A stretch of 64,000 nucleotides of DNA from Anoplopoma fimbria (lineage: Eukaryota > Chordata > Actinopteri > Perciformes > Anoplopomatidae), in the NCBI RefSeq assembly GCF_027596085.1, contig NC_072457.1, forward strand, positions 5,503,629 to 5,567,628, written 5' to 3'. Positions 51,801-63,282 of this stretch are shown in pieces. The notes under the pieces are model-generated. The model ran no database searches. It was not told the DNA's origin and saw only the letters and a program-made list of their open reading frames with translations. Each line of letters opens with the position of its first letter. Positions within the stretch are counted from its first letter, which is position 1. Made by a program: the position numbers and the translations under genes.

Positions 51801-53697
51801 CATAGTATAGTATGTTGAAAAAAAAAAATAAAAATGTCATAATAGTATGTTGAAAAAAGTCATAGTATAAAAAATTATTAAAAAGTCATAGTATAGTATG
51901 TCAAAAAAGTCATAAAAAGTCATAGTATAGTATGTCGAAAAAAAAAAAGTCAAAAAAAAAAGTCATAGTATAGTATGTCAAAAAAAAAATCATAAAAAAG
52001 TCATAGTATAGTATGTCGAAAAAAGTCATAAAAAGTCATAGTATAGTATGTCGAAAAAAGTCATATTATAGTATGTCGGAAAAAAAAATGTCATAGTATA
52101 GTATGTCGAAAAAAGTGATTGAAAAAAAAGTATAGTATGTCGAAAAAAGTCATAAAAAAAGTATATAGTATGTCGAATAGTAAATGTCGAAAAAAAAAAG
52201 TCATTAAAAAGTCATAGTATAGTATGTCGAAAAAAGTCATAGTATAGTATGTCGAAAAAAGTGAAAAAAAAGTCATAGTATAGTATGTCGAAAAAAAAAG
52301 TCAAAAAAAATGTCATAGTATAGTATGTTAAAATTAAAAAGTCATAGTATAGTATGTCGAAAAAAGTCATAAAAAAGTCAATAGTATAGTATGTTGAAAA
52401 AAAGTCAATAGTATGTCAAAAGTCATAGTATAGTATGTCGAAAAAAGTCAAAAAAAGTCATAGTATAGTATGTTGAAAAAAGTCATAAAAAAGTCATAGT
52501 ATAGTATGTCGGAAAAAGTTATAAAAACATCATAGTATAGTATGTCGAAAAAAGTTATTAAAAAAAAAGTCATAGTATAGTATGTCGAAAAAAGTCAAAA
52601 AATAGTCATAGTATAGTATGTTTGAAAAAAAATAAAGTATAGTATAGTATGTCGAAAAAAAAAAAGTGATAGTATAGTATGTCGGAAAAAGTGATAGTAT
52701 AGTATGTCGGAAAAATTCATAAAAGTCATAGTATAGTATTTCGAAAGATTTATAAAAACGTGATAGTATAGTATGTTGAAAAAGTCAAAAAAAGTCATTG
52801 TATAGTATGCCGGAAAAAGTCATAGTATAGTATGTCGGAAAAATTCATAAAAACGTGATAGTATAGTATTTCGAAAGATTTATAAAACATCATAGTATAC
52901 CATGTCGGAAAAATTCACAAAAACATCATAGTATAGATGTCGAAAAAAAGTCATAGAATAGTATGTCGGAAAAATCAAAAAACGTAGTATAGTATGTCCA
53001 AAAAAAGTCAAAAACATCATAGTATAGTATGTCGAAAAAATTCATAAAAAAGTCATAGTATAGTAGGTCGAAAAATGTCATAGTATAGTATGTCAAAAAA
53101 ATCATAAAAAAGTCATATTACAGCATGTCGAAAAAAATCAATAAAAAGTCATAGTATAGTATGTCAAAAAAGTCATAGTATAGTATGTCCAAAAAAAGTC
53201 AAAAAAAATAATAGTATAGTATGTTGAAAAAGTAATAAAAAAGAATCATAGTATAAAAACATTAGTATAGTATGTCAAAAAAATCATAAAAAGTCATAGT
53301 ATAGTATGTCGAAAAAAGTCATAGTATAGTATGTCGAAAAATGTCATAGTATAGTTTGTCAAAAAAGTCATAAAAAGTCATAGTACAGTATGCCGAAAAG
53401 TCATAAAAAAGTCATAGTATAGTATGTCGAAAAAGTCATAGTATAGTATGTCACAAAGTCATTAATTGTCGTAAAATGTCATACTGGAAAAATTTATGAA
53501 ATTGTCATAAAATTGTATATAAATAAATAAAAAAAGATCATAACAAAATACGAGGGAAAAGGGCAAAATAAGTCATAGTATAGTATGTCGATAAAGGTCA
53601 AATAAAAGTCATAATATACAATGTCGAAAAACCATAAAAAGTAATTAAAAAGTCACAGCATAGTATGTAGTACGTTTAAAAAGTAATATAGTATGTT
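48872..53697. repeat. Satellite array, right part
   Basis: The same family and orientation continue after the TIR element. Simple units prevail to about 49250 and from about 51700 to 53697. A second core of 157 bp higher-order units lies between (markers at 50145 and 50302 are again 157 bp apart). Degeneration increases toward the right edge, where 'cgtgatagtatagtatttcg' and other variants occur. Confidence 0.95.
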
Positions 53698-53889
53698 GTA
53701 TATAGAAATAAAGTTCCTCCTGATAATGTGGAATCAGATATTTGTATTAAGGAAAAGCTGGATTTATGTTTGAATGAAAAACGACTAAAAACTATAAATA
53801 TCAAAAAGTTAAATATATAGATAATAAAAGCAGACTTAATTCACTGTTTTCCATAAAGATTCATATCTTAAATTAATTTTAACAGAATT

Positions 53890-54440
53890 GAGCAGAGGTA
53901 GAAGAAGTACTTTAATTTTGTACAGTAAAAGTAGTAATAGAGTATATAAATACTCTATTACAGGTAAAAGCCTGCATTTGATTTTTTTTTTGTTTTAGTA
54001 AAATGCTTAAACTATAAGCATTGAAATATACTTAAAGTACCAAAATTAAAAGTACCCCTCATGCAGAATGGCTATTTCAAAATAAAATGCATTCATGTTT
54101 TTGTTGCTTTAAGGTTGCAGGTTAGGGTGGAGCTAATTCTAAGTACTTTATATACTGCTGGATATTTTGTGTATTCTTCCCTGTGGATCAATAAAGTTTT
54201 ATTTTAAGATATAAAACTACATCACAATTAATTGTTGATTATATTTTGTATTAAAACGCATTTGTAATAGTCGGATTCTGTAAATGTACAAGTGACTTCA
54301 TTTATCAAATAAATGTAGTGGAGTAAAAGTACAATGTTTTATTCTGAGACAGTAGTGTAGTAGTACTATGAAATGGTCATACTCGAGTAAAGGACAAGTA
54401 CTTCAAAATTGTACTTAGCTTCCAGTACTTGTGTGAATGT
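53890..54440. repeat. Full-length-like copy of a common fish MITE ('gtagtggagtaaaagta')
   Basis: The segment runs from 'gcagaggtagaagaagtactt' through 'atatacttaaagtacc', 'atgcagaatggctatttc' and 'aatgtagtggagtaaaagta' to 'gtacttagcttccagtactt'. The ends carry related 'agtactt' motifs in opposite orientation. Relatives in this window are at 7290-7420 and 21270-21420. Confidence 0.65.
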
Positions 54441-54565
54441 ACTAAGTTTCTTAAAAGGTTTTAGAGAAAATGTATATATTTAGTGAACGTGACTCTCAGG
54501 ATACTGGTGTGTTAAACAGCTGCCTCAGCGACACTTCAGGTACACCTCTTCCTTCACTCTCCAAA

Positions 54566-54588
54566 CCCCCCCCCACCCCCAACCCCCC
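54566..54588 (-). promoter_or_regulatory. G-quadruplex-capable tract on the - strand
   Basis: Three C runs of 9, 5 and 6 (on the +) separated by one or two A. The longest can supply two G runs on the - strand, so a four-tract quadruplex is possible. Confidence 0.5.
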
Positions 54589-55604
54589 ACACCTTTTTAT
54601 ATCGGTCAGAGCCCGGCGTCATGGCAACAGGTGCAGCCCGCGCCCTGATTGGCTGCCTGTCCTGGGATCACCCGTTGCCCTTTTTTTGCAGTCAGAAGTG
54701 CTGAGTGGACCCTCCTTTTTTTTTAAAGGCCCCACCCGGCCGCTTCATGGCCTCCTATTATTTAGCAGATTTGTTTTTTTGCGTCCCGGCTGAAGCTTCT
54801 AGTGCGAGAGGAAAAAACTGCAGTGGGGATCATATATGTGCCTCTGCAGGGACGCCGGGGGCATAACCTAACAAATGTGTGGGGTCAATTGGTAAGGACT
54901 GCTTTACTGTTGTGTTCCTTGTGCAGAGAGGTGGCGAGTGGAGGTAGAGGACTGCTAAGTTGTGCGGTGAAGGTGGAGGGTGGAGGTGATGGATGTGGAC
55001 AACATCGACTGGGACTCCACTTTTAAAAGTGCTCACTCGATATTTTTCAGAGCCTCGCAGTGAGAACTTTGACTCTTGATGAATTTAAGGCAAGTGTTTT
55101 TTGGTTTGTCGGTGCTGTAAAGTTGAGAAAAAAAACAACTTAGTAGTTCCTCTATTCTCTGATGTGTGTTTGTGAAAATGAAACTTGTCACTTGAATTAC
55201 TTACATTTTTGGGATGAATGGGTTCTTTTCATGCCGAAGCAGAGATGGGGGAATGGAGCGTTTGTGACGTTGCTGATGATGATGATGATCCGACAGCTTG
55301 TTTGTTAGGTGACTCAGATATTAAGAGTGAGCTGCTCTCTCGCTAGCTGCTACAGGCCGGACGGACGAGGACGATGTCAAAGTTACCTGCTTCCTCGGAC
55401 TCTAAGGACATCGGCGACCGGTCAGTAGTAGAAACCAACAAAGATGTCTGCTGTGGAGGAGGATGAGGAGGTAGAAGGCTTGGGTAGGATGACATTAGAG
55501 AACCTAACAAGACAAACAACATGGGGAAAAAACAGAACTATGTGATTTCTAATAAGTTGGTAAGGAACTGAAACTGCTTCATTAGATGGATCCTCAGAAA
55601 AAGA

Positions 55605-55632
55605 GAAGACACTTTCATTAAAAAGTGTCTTC
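55605..55632. repeat. 11 bp inverted repeat (hairpin)
   Basis: GAAGACACTTT (55605-55615) and AAAGTGTCTTC (55622-55632) pair exactly with a 6 nt loop. A 'cattaaaa' direct repeat follows each arm. Confidence 0.75.
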
Positions 55633-55903
55633 TCATTAAAAGGTAATTATAAAGCAAAGTAAGGGGCAGGACAAAAACAACAAGAAAATGCAGAACAAAA
55701 GAAAGGACTAAAGTGAGAAAGGTAAAGAAGAGGTTAGCAAGACGCCGAAGAAACCTGAACTTGAATGGAGCCTGAAGAGGATTTGAAGATGGCTGCTGAT
55801 GGAGGAGAAGAAGTCAAGCTACAACTCCAGGAGCTGTTGAGGAGAAGACAAATTTCAACGGGAGACAATCACATGAGGATAGTGAACAGGATGAGGGGGT
55901 AAA

Positions 55904-55931
55904 GGGAGAGGGGAGGGGAGGGGAGGGAGGG
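55904..55931 (+). promoter_or_regulatory. G-quadruplex-capable tract on the + strand
   Basis: Six runs of three or more G in 28 bp, mostly split by single A bases. It lies near possible first exons of the unassigned unit. Confidence 0.6.
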
Positions 55932-56280
55932 ATGGAAAGCTACACAAACAATGTCCCCCCCCTCTGTACATTTAACATCGAGCCCCGAGGGCGACAACAA
56001 TGGCGTCAGCAAGCTCCGTCCGTGTCTACACGTTGCTAGATCTCTCTCTGGCTGGTTTCAGTGTGCTCGAACAGCACAAAGGTTTGGGTTTTTTTTCCAT
56101 CGAGCTCAGCAGGTCGCGACTCGTATAAAGACACAAAGGTTGCAGCTGCAACACGGCGCAACGTTGCTGCTGCTGCAGAAAAAAAAAACAGGGGTGTTTG
56201 TCGAGAAATGTGAAGCTTCTGAAGGAGGCGTTTGCTATGGTGCTTTGGTGAGGAGTGTTACTGGTTGAGGTACTGTCCTG

Positions 56281-57868
56281 CTTTCTAATCCGGGCTTTAG
56301 TGGTGGGGTGTTCGACGGAAAGAGCACGAGGATTGAGTGTGATTGGTCGGTTGGTTCTCGGGTCACAAGGTGTCAAATCACGGGTTCATAATTTTAAAGA
56401 TGGCAACGGTAGTGATGTGAGCAAAAGGTCATGAGAAAAGAAAGTCTTTTAGTTGGAAAGATCAAAACATACAATCAGCATTTCCTGTTGTTGCTCTGAA
56501 GGCTTTGTCTGACTAGAGTGGAACGAGTCTCTGTCGGTCCTTCGAGTTTCTCGACAACCGTTTATCTGAAGGACTTCACATTTGGGTGGTGTATTGCAAT
56601 TGTGTTGAAGTTGTTACTACGGGCACTGCCATAGTTTGTTTTATAAATATTTGGTGTAATATGTATTACATATGTAGATCAGTCAGTTCTTAAATCAATC
56701 AAAATATATTAATCTGAAAATTCTAAATAATTTATTGTGTAAATCCTTTTTTTAAGCAAAAATTCAGCTTGTCTTTGTTTATATATGATAATAACTAAAT
56801 TTGTTTTGGTTTAAGTCTGTTTTGGACTGTCGTTCGGAACAAGCTAGTCAAGCTGTCACTATTTCTTTTTTTTACATTTTATGGACTCAATTCAATGTGA
56901 GAAATTGCACATTACTTATTTCCATTCTAGTAAATTAGACATTTTTTGGTTTGGGATTTTTTTGTCAGACAACACTAGACATTTAGTGTCACCTTGTGGT
57001 TGAGGTTATTGTGATGGTCAAACTGTTTTCTTGTGTTTTACAGCCCAAATGATTTATCAAAAGAATAAGTGCAATATTCATGGAACATGATGATAATCTT
57101 TAGTTGCAGCCTTTCAGATCTTTAATTAGTGTTTTAGAGACGTTTGTCTGTTGGCTCTACTGACTACAGAGAAGATTAGGAGTTCATTTAAATATCAGCT
57201 TTGAAATGAATTGGTTCTGAACTGTGCACATTAACGTGAAACAGTTATCAGACTGCATGTGTTTCAAAAGTGCCCAGAAATATTATCATGTTCTCCATCT
57301 TAGTTTAGCATGTCAGCCTGCTAACCTTACTTAAATAGCAAAAAACACAAAGTACAGCCAAGGCTTATAGTGTCATTAGTTCTGCAGGTATTTGATCCAA
57401 AACCAAAGTATTGGACTCATTTAGACGTTGATCTCATGATTGTGCTGGAGGAAAAGTCAGAAAAACCTTAACGTTATAATTCATAATTAGGAAGATATGA
57501 ATGTATGAACCAAATTTCATGAGAATCCATCCCATATTTATTTTAGTCTGGACCAAATTGGTGGACCAACCAAATGTATCGCCTTTAAAACACAAATCCT
57601 CATTTGAATATGTTTTCTGAGGATTTGTATCTTTGGAGGTACTGTTTGTTTGTTAAGTAGAATTGGAATTTACTTCTATGCTTTATTGTAAAATTGGCCT
57701 GAAATGTTGGTGTTTTTTTTATCACACAACAAGATTTTTAAAAGGGCTTAATGTTATTTTTGCAGTTTTATAAACTAAAAAGAGTGAATGACTATTAACC
57801 AACGGTTATTGAAATCCTGCCGGTTCTGTGGACGTCCCGGCTTTAACGGACTACTGCTGTCCCTGCAG
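56281..57868 (+). other. Noncoding stretch, possible intron of the unassigned unit
   Basis: No coding sequence seen. A reverse copy of a common fish repeat (about 57240-57570, 'accaaatttcatgagaatcc') and a scrap of the 'tttagttgcagcc' family (57040-57130) lie inside. Confidence 0.5.
57240..57570 (-). repeat. Reverse copy of the 'aaatatctcaacagctattg' dispersed repeat
   Basis: 'ggaggaaaagtcagaaaaacc', 'ccaaatttcatgagaatccatcc' (in pieces) and 'ctggaccaaattggtgga' follow the order of the family copy at 32090-32240 read on the other strand. Confidence 0.55.
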
Positions 57869-58009
57869 GTTTCCCAAGGGGACGCTACTGAGAAGCTGGC
57901 TCACCAAGTCGCGGCCCAGGTTGCTGCTGCTGATCGCAGGGTTGAAGAGGCCTCAGGTGACCCTCATGAGGAGGAAAAGGATGAAGCGCACAAAAGTAGC
58001 AAAGGCCAC
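57869..58009 (+). CDS. Candidate exon of an unidentified gene (141 bp)
   Basis: The segment has a good acceptor (ctgctgtccctgcag) and donor (GTAAGC), is GC-richer than its surroundings and its length keeps phase. Two frames are open. One reads VSQGDATEKLAHQVAAQVAA with an acidic-lysine continuation (EEEKDEAHKSSKGH). The other reads FPKGTLLRSWLTKSRPRLLL and becomes strongly basic (MRRKRMKRTKVAKAT). The second frame is the one reached from all three possible first exons and would end seven codons into the next segment, giving a protein of about 70 residues if the ATG at 55374 is used. I recognise neither frame. It could equally be a noncoding exon. Confidence 0.35.
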
Positions 58010-58985
58010 GTAAGCGGTAAATATGGCTTATGTTGCATGGAGGAATGCTGAACCCCCGCCATCAACAAAAAAAAACACAGGAGCTGGTTAGAGAGGGTGG
58101 AAACGTGTAGAAAGAAGAAATGGGTTACGATAGAGCTGGGAACATGACATTTTTGTTGTTGTCTTCTTCTTTTGTTTCTCCTTGATTACTTCTAATTATG
58201 AACCGGTCAAAATGAATGTGAAAAGGTTTCTTTAAGCGAACCACACTGTTACTGTCAAAGTGTTTAAACCATAGAAATAAAATGGACAAATGTAGCGGGC
58301 TTACTTCTGTATAAACTAAACAGACTTATGGCAAATTTCAAACTCAGTGAGATGAGGTTTTCAAACTAAAACGAGCAGTGTTAGTTACTTTATGGAGAGC
58401 CAGAGTTTGTGTTTTTTAACATAGTCAAACAACCACGAAAAATATTGCATTTCTATGGTTCACACTGGTCATATCTGCAAAATGTTTAAATGTCAACACA
58501 ACATTCAGACTAAAATTCTGGAAAATACGGTTGAAAAAGTCTTGAGGATGAGACACTTATATATTCACAAGAAAATATATTGTGTTGACTGGTGATAGTA
58601 GGGTTGCATTATGGGTTTTTGATAGTTTATCAGCCCTAACAATTTTTAAATGGTTCATTTTAACCGAAATAAGAGTCAAATATGTATTTAGATGTCTTTA
58701 AAGTGGAAACAGACCGAATGATCTGTCAAATTCCTGATTTATTTACAAATGATTAGGACCATAAAAGGACAAAAACTGAAACATGTTAAGTAAATCACGA
58801 CAGGAGAGAGAGTGCGACAAATGTTTGATTACCGTTCATCTGCATTGATGTTTTTATTCCATGCTTCAGAGAACACATTTAATTTCTTTGTGTTCTCACA
58901 AAATCCAATTCTGAACATTTCCCAAAGAGTAATATACTGTACAACCTTTTTTTTTTTTGTCTGTCTGCTTGTTTTCTCTGCTCAG

Positions 58986-59251
58986 TAAAAGTGAACAAAG
59001 AAAACAGTGAATAGACCAACTGTGACGCGGCCCATCAAAAACCCCAACGTTACCTCTGTTCCAGAACCTGCAGCCGGATGCCCCACTTCACCTGAGTCCC
59101 TGACGGAGAGGATCTGCTCTTTAGACATGGAAGACAAAGAACAAGAGGACCTGTGTGTTGGATCTTTGCCCCAGCAACGAACTAAAATCCAGGAACCACA
59201 AAACAAAGTGAAGCCAGAGGACGAACCACAGAGATTGAGACCTCCAGATTA
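58986..59251 (+). other. Candidate terminal exon of the unidentified gene
   Basis: The segment follows a long T-rich tract and 'ctctgctcag', a strong acceptor. Joined to 57869-58009 in the basic frame it adds KSEQRKQ and stops at 59008-59010. A longer open frame from 58995 to 59252 (Pro/Glu/Lys-rich, ending QRLRPPD) has an in-frame stop just upstream and would need a weaker acceptor to be used. An AATAAA at 60134-60139 could serve as polyadenylation signal. Function unknown; coding status unproven. Confidence 0.3.
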
Positions 59252-62200
59252 ATCCGGATTACACCCAGAATTGGACTACCAGCTTCATCCCCTCCTCCTC
59301 TCTCTTCAAACTTCAATACTTACATCTGCTTTGGCTCATTAGACTGTAATGACTGTGGCTTGTACATCACTCCTAGACAAAGACAAACTGTCTCTGTGTT
59401 CTTAGTTTAGACCCTTTCAGGTTTCCAGGTTCATGTTTAGAGGCTCGGAAGAGTCAAAACCCAGCTGCTCATTAAACTCTGACGGGATGCCCACTGCTGC
59501 CTCACATCTTTCTGTCAGATCAAAATTTAGCAGCTCGCTTTCACACGATACAAACGTCACGATACACCACGAAACTTAAATATTTCATCATTCAATCTAT
59601 GATGGATAAAAATTTAAATAACAAGGTTGCTAAGGTCACTGTTTTCAATAAGGATTGCATGAAATGGTTTACATACATTTTTTTCACAGAGTGGGTAGGA
59701 TACGTTTTGGAGCAAAATGTAAAATTTCCGTTGCATTTGTCCGTACCTAAACGTAGGTACACCGCAGGTTCAAACAATGGAGAGTCGGAAGAAATTATAG
59801 CTTTGTGTGAGAAGATTGAACCTCGCTGAGACAAATAGTTTATATTCTCTAAAGAGCCTCAGCATATAAAATATATAAGCATCTATGTTACGGAAAAATG
59901 CAGGCAAATTTAAATGGCATCCAGCCCAAAACTTCCCCTTTTCTAGTATTTCACTAAGAATTTTGGTGGTTGAAAAATACCCGAGACAAAAATATATCAC
60001 TAGTTCAGAAACTAGAAAGTCAGAGATCAATGTGAACCTAAATAATGATTTACACTGAAGAACAGGGGCGTAATGTGTGCCTAAAAGTGAATTTGAATTA
60101 TATGAAGCATTATATGGTGGAATTTAATGATTAAATAAAATGGAAACACGTTTTATTTTGGCCTTCAGTCTCATTTTGTTATTCTAGCAAAATACCTTTC
60201 AATGCCACTGATAGCTGAAGCGTTATTATTCAAAAGCCAACAACAGAATCAGTTTAGAGTTTTAGAGTTAGCCAGTTTATGCGAGAGAGCTAACTGTGAG
60301 ACTTGTAGGTTATTAAATTGACAGTATAAAAAAATGCTCTAATATGGTAACACTTTATATTAAGTTCTCTACTTCTTGTAGTTATTCTCGCCTGTCATTT
60401 AACGTTTAAAACAAACAAAAACATTTTTTAAAACATCCCAGGAATCTATATTTCAGGCCATTTTTAAAATCTTCATAATGACAATGTAAAAAGTGATATT
60501 TCAAAAAGTTAACTACTGACTTAATATAAAGTGTGATATTTGTATTGATTTATGTAATGGCCAAAATGTATTGAAATTCTACCAACACATTTCAGAAGGT
60601 TCTGGTATCTTTACTCTCGAGGTGTATTCAGATTTTACTTTCTAACAGCTAGCCATCTACGTTGCAAAGACAGTTCTGCTCCAAACATTGTTTAAATCAA
60701 GTTCTGGAAATATATTCCGTAAATCTGCAAGGTCCGGCTATCTAGCTAGCTAGCTAAGCGTCAGTTCTTACACGTGCTAGCAAAAAGCATGTTAGCTAAA
60801 TGCTAATGCTACTGAAATCTGTGTCATTGCCCCATTATTCCACTACCAGATTGGGACTTCTTCTACTCTGTCGAAAAATCACAATAATAGATTGAAAATA
60901 TAATAACATGTAAAACTGACGCTGGGGATTATGAGATGCTTTACATTTTAGAAATTAAGTTTGTTTAGGCATAAAGGACACAAACTTATCATGTTATGAT
61001 TGACGAAACTTTTTTCATCTGGCGGGCTGTTATGTTTGTGTATGTTGTTGTACATTTGTATTTCGTTGGTTCATTGTTGTTTAAGTTTACGTTAAAATGT
61101 GATAATGTTTTTTTTAGGTAAACCCAACAATTGTTAACTGATGCTTAGCTAAGCAGGGCTGTCACTTAAAAAATGAATTTGAACCGACTCATACCTTAAT
61201 GCAAAACTACAAAGTAGAATTAACATATTTTAAATATTTTATCTAATGACAATCTTACATTATTGCCGTTGTATTTTATACCTTCTGCAAACATCCTTTT
61301 AACTGAGATTTTTTCCATCTGTGGTGTAAATTCATCACTTCACAGATAGCTTGGCGTATTTATTCACAGCTTGTTTTCTCAACATACCTAATTAATTTAT
61401 CTAGTTTTAAAGTTGGACAGATCATTACAAATTGATTATTACATTTTTCCAACGAAGTGACAGCCCTGTAGCTAACCAAGTAGTTAGCTTTCTAGACAAA
61501 AATAACTTTATAGCTAATGAGCACCTGCAGGTCTAGGATATGAATAAGGAACGATGATGAATGAATGTATGATAAAATGTTATTTTATGACGTGTGGTCA
61601 TATTAATTCATAGTAATTCATCAGTAAATGTGAGTAAGGGGCTAAATCTGTCTGTATAGCTTTGCAGTAGTATGACAGCTAGCTGGCTAAAGTACACTTT
61701 GTGTATTGTGCTAGTATTACTAAATTATTAATTATTTTCCAAGGTTTTCAAAGCAGAATGTAAAAGTCAGCCTGTTAATATTCTGACATGTTAACATGCT
61801 AGCTAGAAGTTTAGCTTCTGAAAAGCAGCATGAGAACAAACGTTGTTTCTTGGCAAAGCTGCTCAGTAAGTCTGCTTTGTTTAATGGTCGACTGCGACAT
61901 AATTCATTTAAACTCAAAGCAGTTTTGAGTCATGGCTACTTGCTTTATATTGAGTGTCAAAATGAACAAGAGGGGGCAAATTGAGTTTCATTTAATTCTA
62001 CTGCTGATTATTTCTCCTTTTGTGGTTCCTATATTCTTTACTGCTTCATTTGTTGAAGTGATTCTGATGTTTTGAAAATTAATAAATAAAAAATGCCTAG
62101 CTGTGTACAGCTTAATGTCATCACTTTGTAAAGCAAAAACTCAACATCTGCAAAATAGCTGAATTATTTTGAATTTCATGTTTTGAAAAATCTTCAAATT

Positions 62201-62643
62201 TATAGTAAACTAACAGATTGTGACTGCGGTGAAATGTGGAAAGCAGCCTTTACACGTGTTTGATAATGAAAATGTACGTTTGAATCTCATAGCGGCTTCT
62301 TTATGCTATGCCCAGTTTGATTAAGTGGAACCATTTCACTTTTAAAAAATTACTAGTTAAGTTTTTGTTTTGACAAAAATGATAAAATAAGCATCAATAT
62401 TTTAAGTATTATGACTTTTCATTTAATCCTAACATTTTGATCCTTCTTCACACCTGGAAACTTTTTATAAACGTCAGCCTGAAGATTTAAAAGGATTTGT
62501 TTATGGTCTCTGGTTATGATTACAGTAATATTATAGAGCAGTGTTACTCTTAACAAGGTTGTTGTGTGTGAAGAAACTCTTCACCTGATTGGTCAGAAAA
62601 CAAATCTCACTTCCAGTTTCATAACTCAAAGTTAACATCTGTA
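59252..62643. other. Noncoding region between the unassigned unit and PEX6
   Basis: AT-rich, with many 'gctagcta' tetranucleotide steps (60740-60790, 61670-61810) but no clear repeat family or gene. A 76-codon frame at 59599-59829 overlaps another of similar length on the opposite strand and resembles nothing I know. Confidence 0.6.
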
Positions 62644-62649
62644 TTTATT
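62644..62649 (-). terminator. pex6: Candidate PEX6 polyadenylation signal
   Basis: AATAAA on the - strand about 150 bases past the PEX6 stop, the nearest such hexamer in a short 3' UTR. Confidence 0.5.
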
Positions 62650-62800
62650 AATTACATTTCACAATTTTAATAAATTAAGTTTTAGTTTACATCATTTACA
62701 TTATTTTACAAGGTTGATTTTTCACATGGGATTTTACTTCAAATTAGACTTTTATCTGAGTCCTTATGTTGGAGAGTTAACATATCAACAACTTTAGTTT

Positions 62801-62937
62801 CTACTTAGCGGTGAGTTTCTGTTGAATGTTTTTGTATCTCAGCAGCTCCTTCTCTGAAACGGACGGCTTGAAGCTTTCCAACGCTGAAGAGAAATCCTCA
62901 ACGGAGACAAGGACAGGAGAGTCCTCTGAGTCCAGAC
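62801..62937 (-). CDS. pex6: PEX6 last coding exon
   Basis: On the - strand, an acceptor (ctctctcag) precedes 44 codons and a TAG stop. Residues read [20 protein letters not shown] and then [20 protein letters not shown], ending LTAK. The SVSE.ELLRYK.IQ block is the conserved C-terminus of PEX6. PEX6 is an AAA+ ATPase that pairs with PEX1 in a hexameric motor at the peroxisome membrane and extracts the import receptor PEX5. In human genes this end is also the last exon. The first two bases complete a glycine codon split with the upstream exon. The intron next to it is filled with GACA microsatellite. Confidence 0.94.
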
Positions 62938-62939
62938 CT

Positions 62940-62992
62940 GAGAGAGACAGAGAGAGAGAGGGAGGGAGAGAGAGACAGACAGAAGGAGATGG

Positions 62993-63055
<63 letters not shown>

Positions 63056-63084
63056 TAGATAGAGGGAGACAGACATAGGGAGGG

Positions 63085-63135
<51 letters not shown>

Positions 63136-63155
63136 GGGAGAGAGAGAGAGAGAGA
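62940..63155. repeat. (GACA)n/(GAGA)n compound microsatellite
   Basis: Two long ACAG tracts (about 62995-63055 and 63088-63133) with GAGA-rich flanks. Repeated Cys-Leu-Ser-Val codons on the - strand and Asp-Arg-Gln-Thr on the + strand are by-products. Confidence 0.95.
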
Positions 63156-63282
63156 TGGAGCCTTGTTAGCGACTATTTTTCAATAAAACACGTCAACAAA
63201 TACTGAAAGGAGGAAACTAAGCTGCAAAAAAAAAAAAAAAAAAAGCATACTCTGCTTTATGGTCTGTTTGACTCTAAATGGA

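Larger units (their letters stand above)
54560..56280 (+). promoter_or_regulatory. Candidate promoter region of an unidentified gene
   Basis: After 20 kb of AT-rich DNA the sequence turns GC- and CpG-richer. It has a C-rich tract (54566-54588), a TATA-like TTTTTATATCGG (54595-54606), an inverted CCAAT box (GATTGGCTG near 54645) and a G-rich tract (55904-55931). Several possible first exons with GT donors follow: ATG at 54875 with donor after 54891, ATG at 54989 with donor after 55059, and ATG at 55374 with donor after 55420. All three would splice in the same phase into 57869. None is proven to be transcribed. Confidence 0.4.

Noticed and set aside
41721..52798. Many - strand open frames rich in Tyr, Thr, Phe, Met (for example 49904-50236 and 42611-42925)
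   Set aside because: They follow from the satellite units: TATACTATGACTTTTTTC read on the - strand has no stops in these frames. They change frame with each indel and carry no independent coding signal.
55797..55905. Short frame starting MAADGGEEVKLQLQ
   Set aside because: ATG context is fair, but it is only 36 codons, has no consensus donor before its stop and no match I know. It may be part of a 5' UTR.
55951..56268. 105-codon open frame near the candidate promoter
   Set aside because: Low-complexity composition, a near-equal antisense frame and no domain; treated as chance in GC-richer DNA.
59599..59834. Overlapping 76- and 80-codon frames on both strands
   Set aside because: Neither resembles a family or has clear splice borders; paired long frames on opposite strands in AT-poor patches are common by chance.
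62826..63076. Asp-Arg-Gln-Thr repeat frame (+) and Ser-Val-Cys-Leu repeat N-terminus (-)
   Set aside because: They are translations of the GACA microsatellite. Only the part from 62937 down to 62801 on the - strand is the PEX6 exon.
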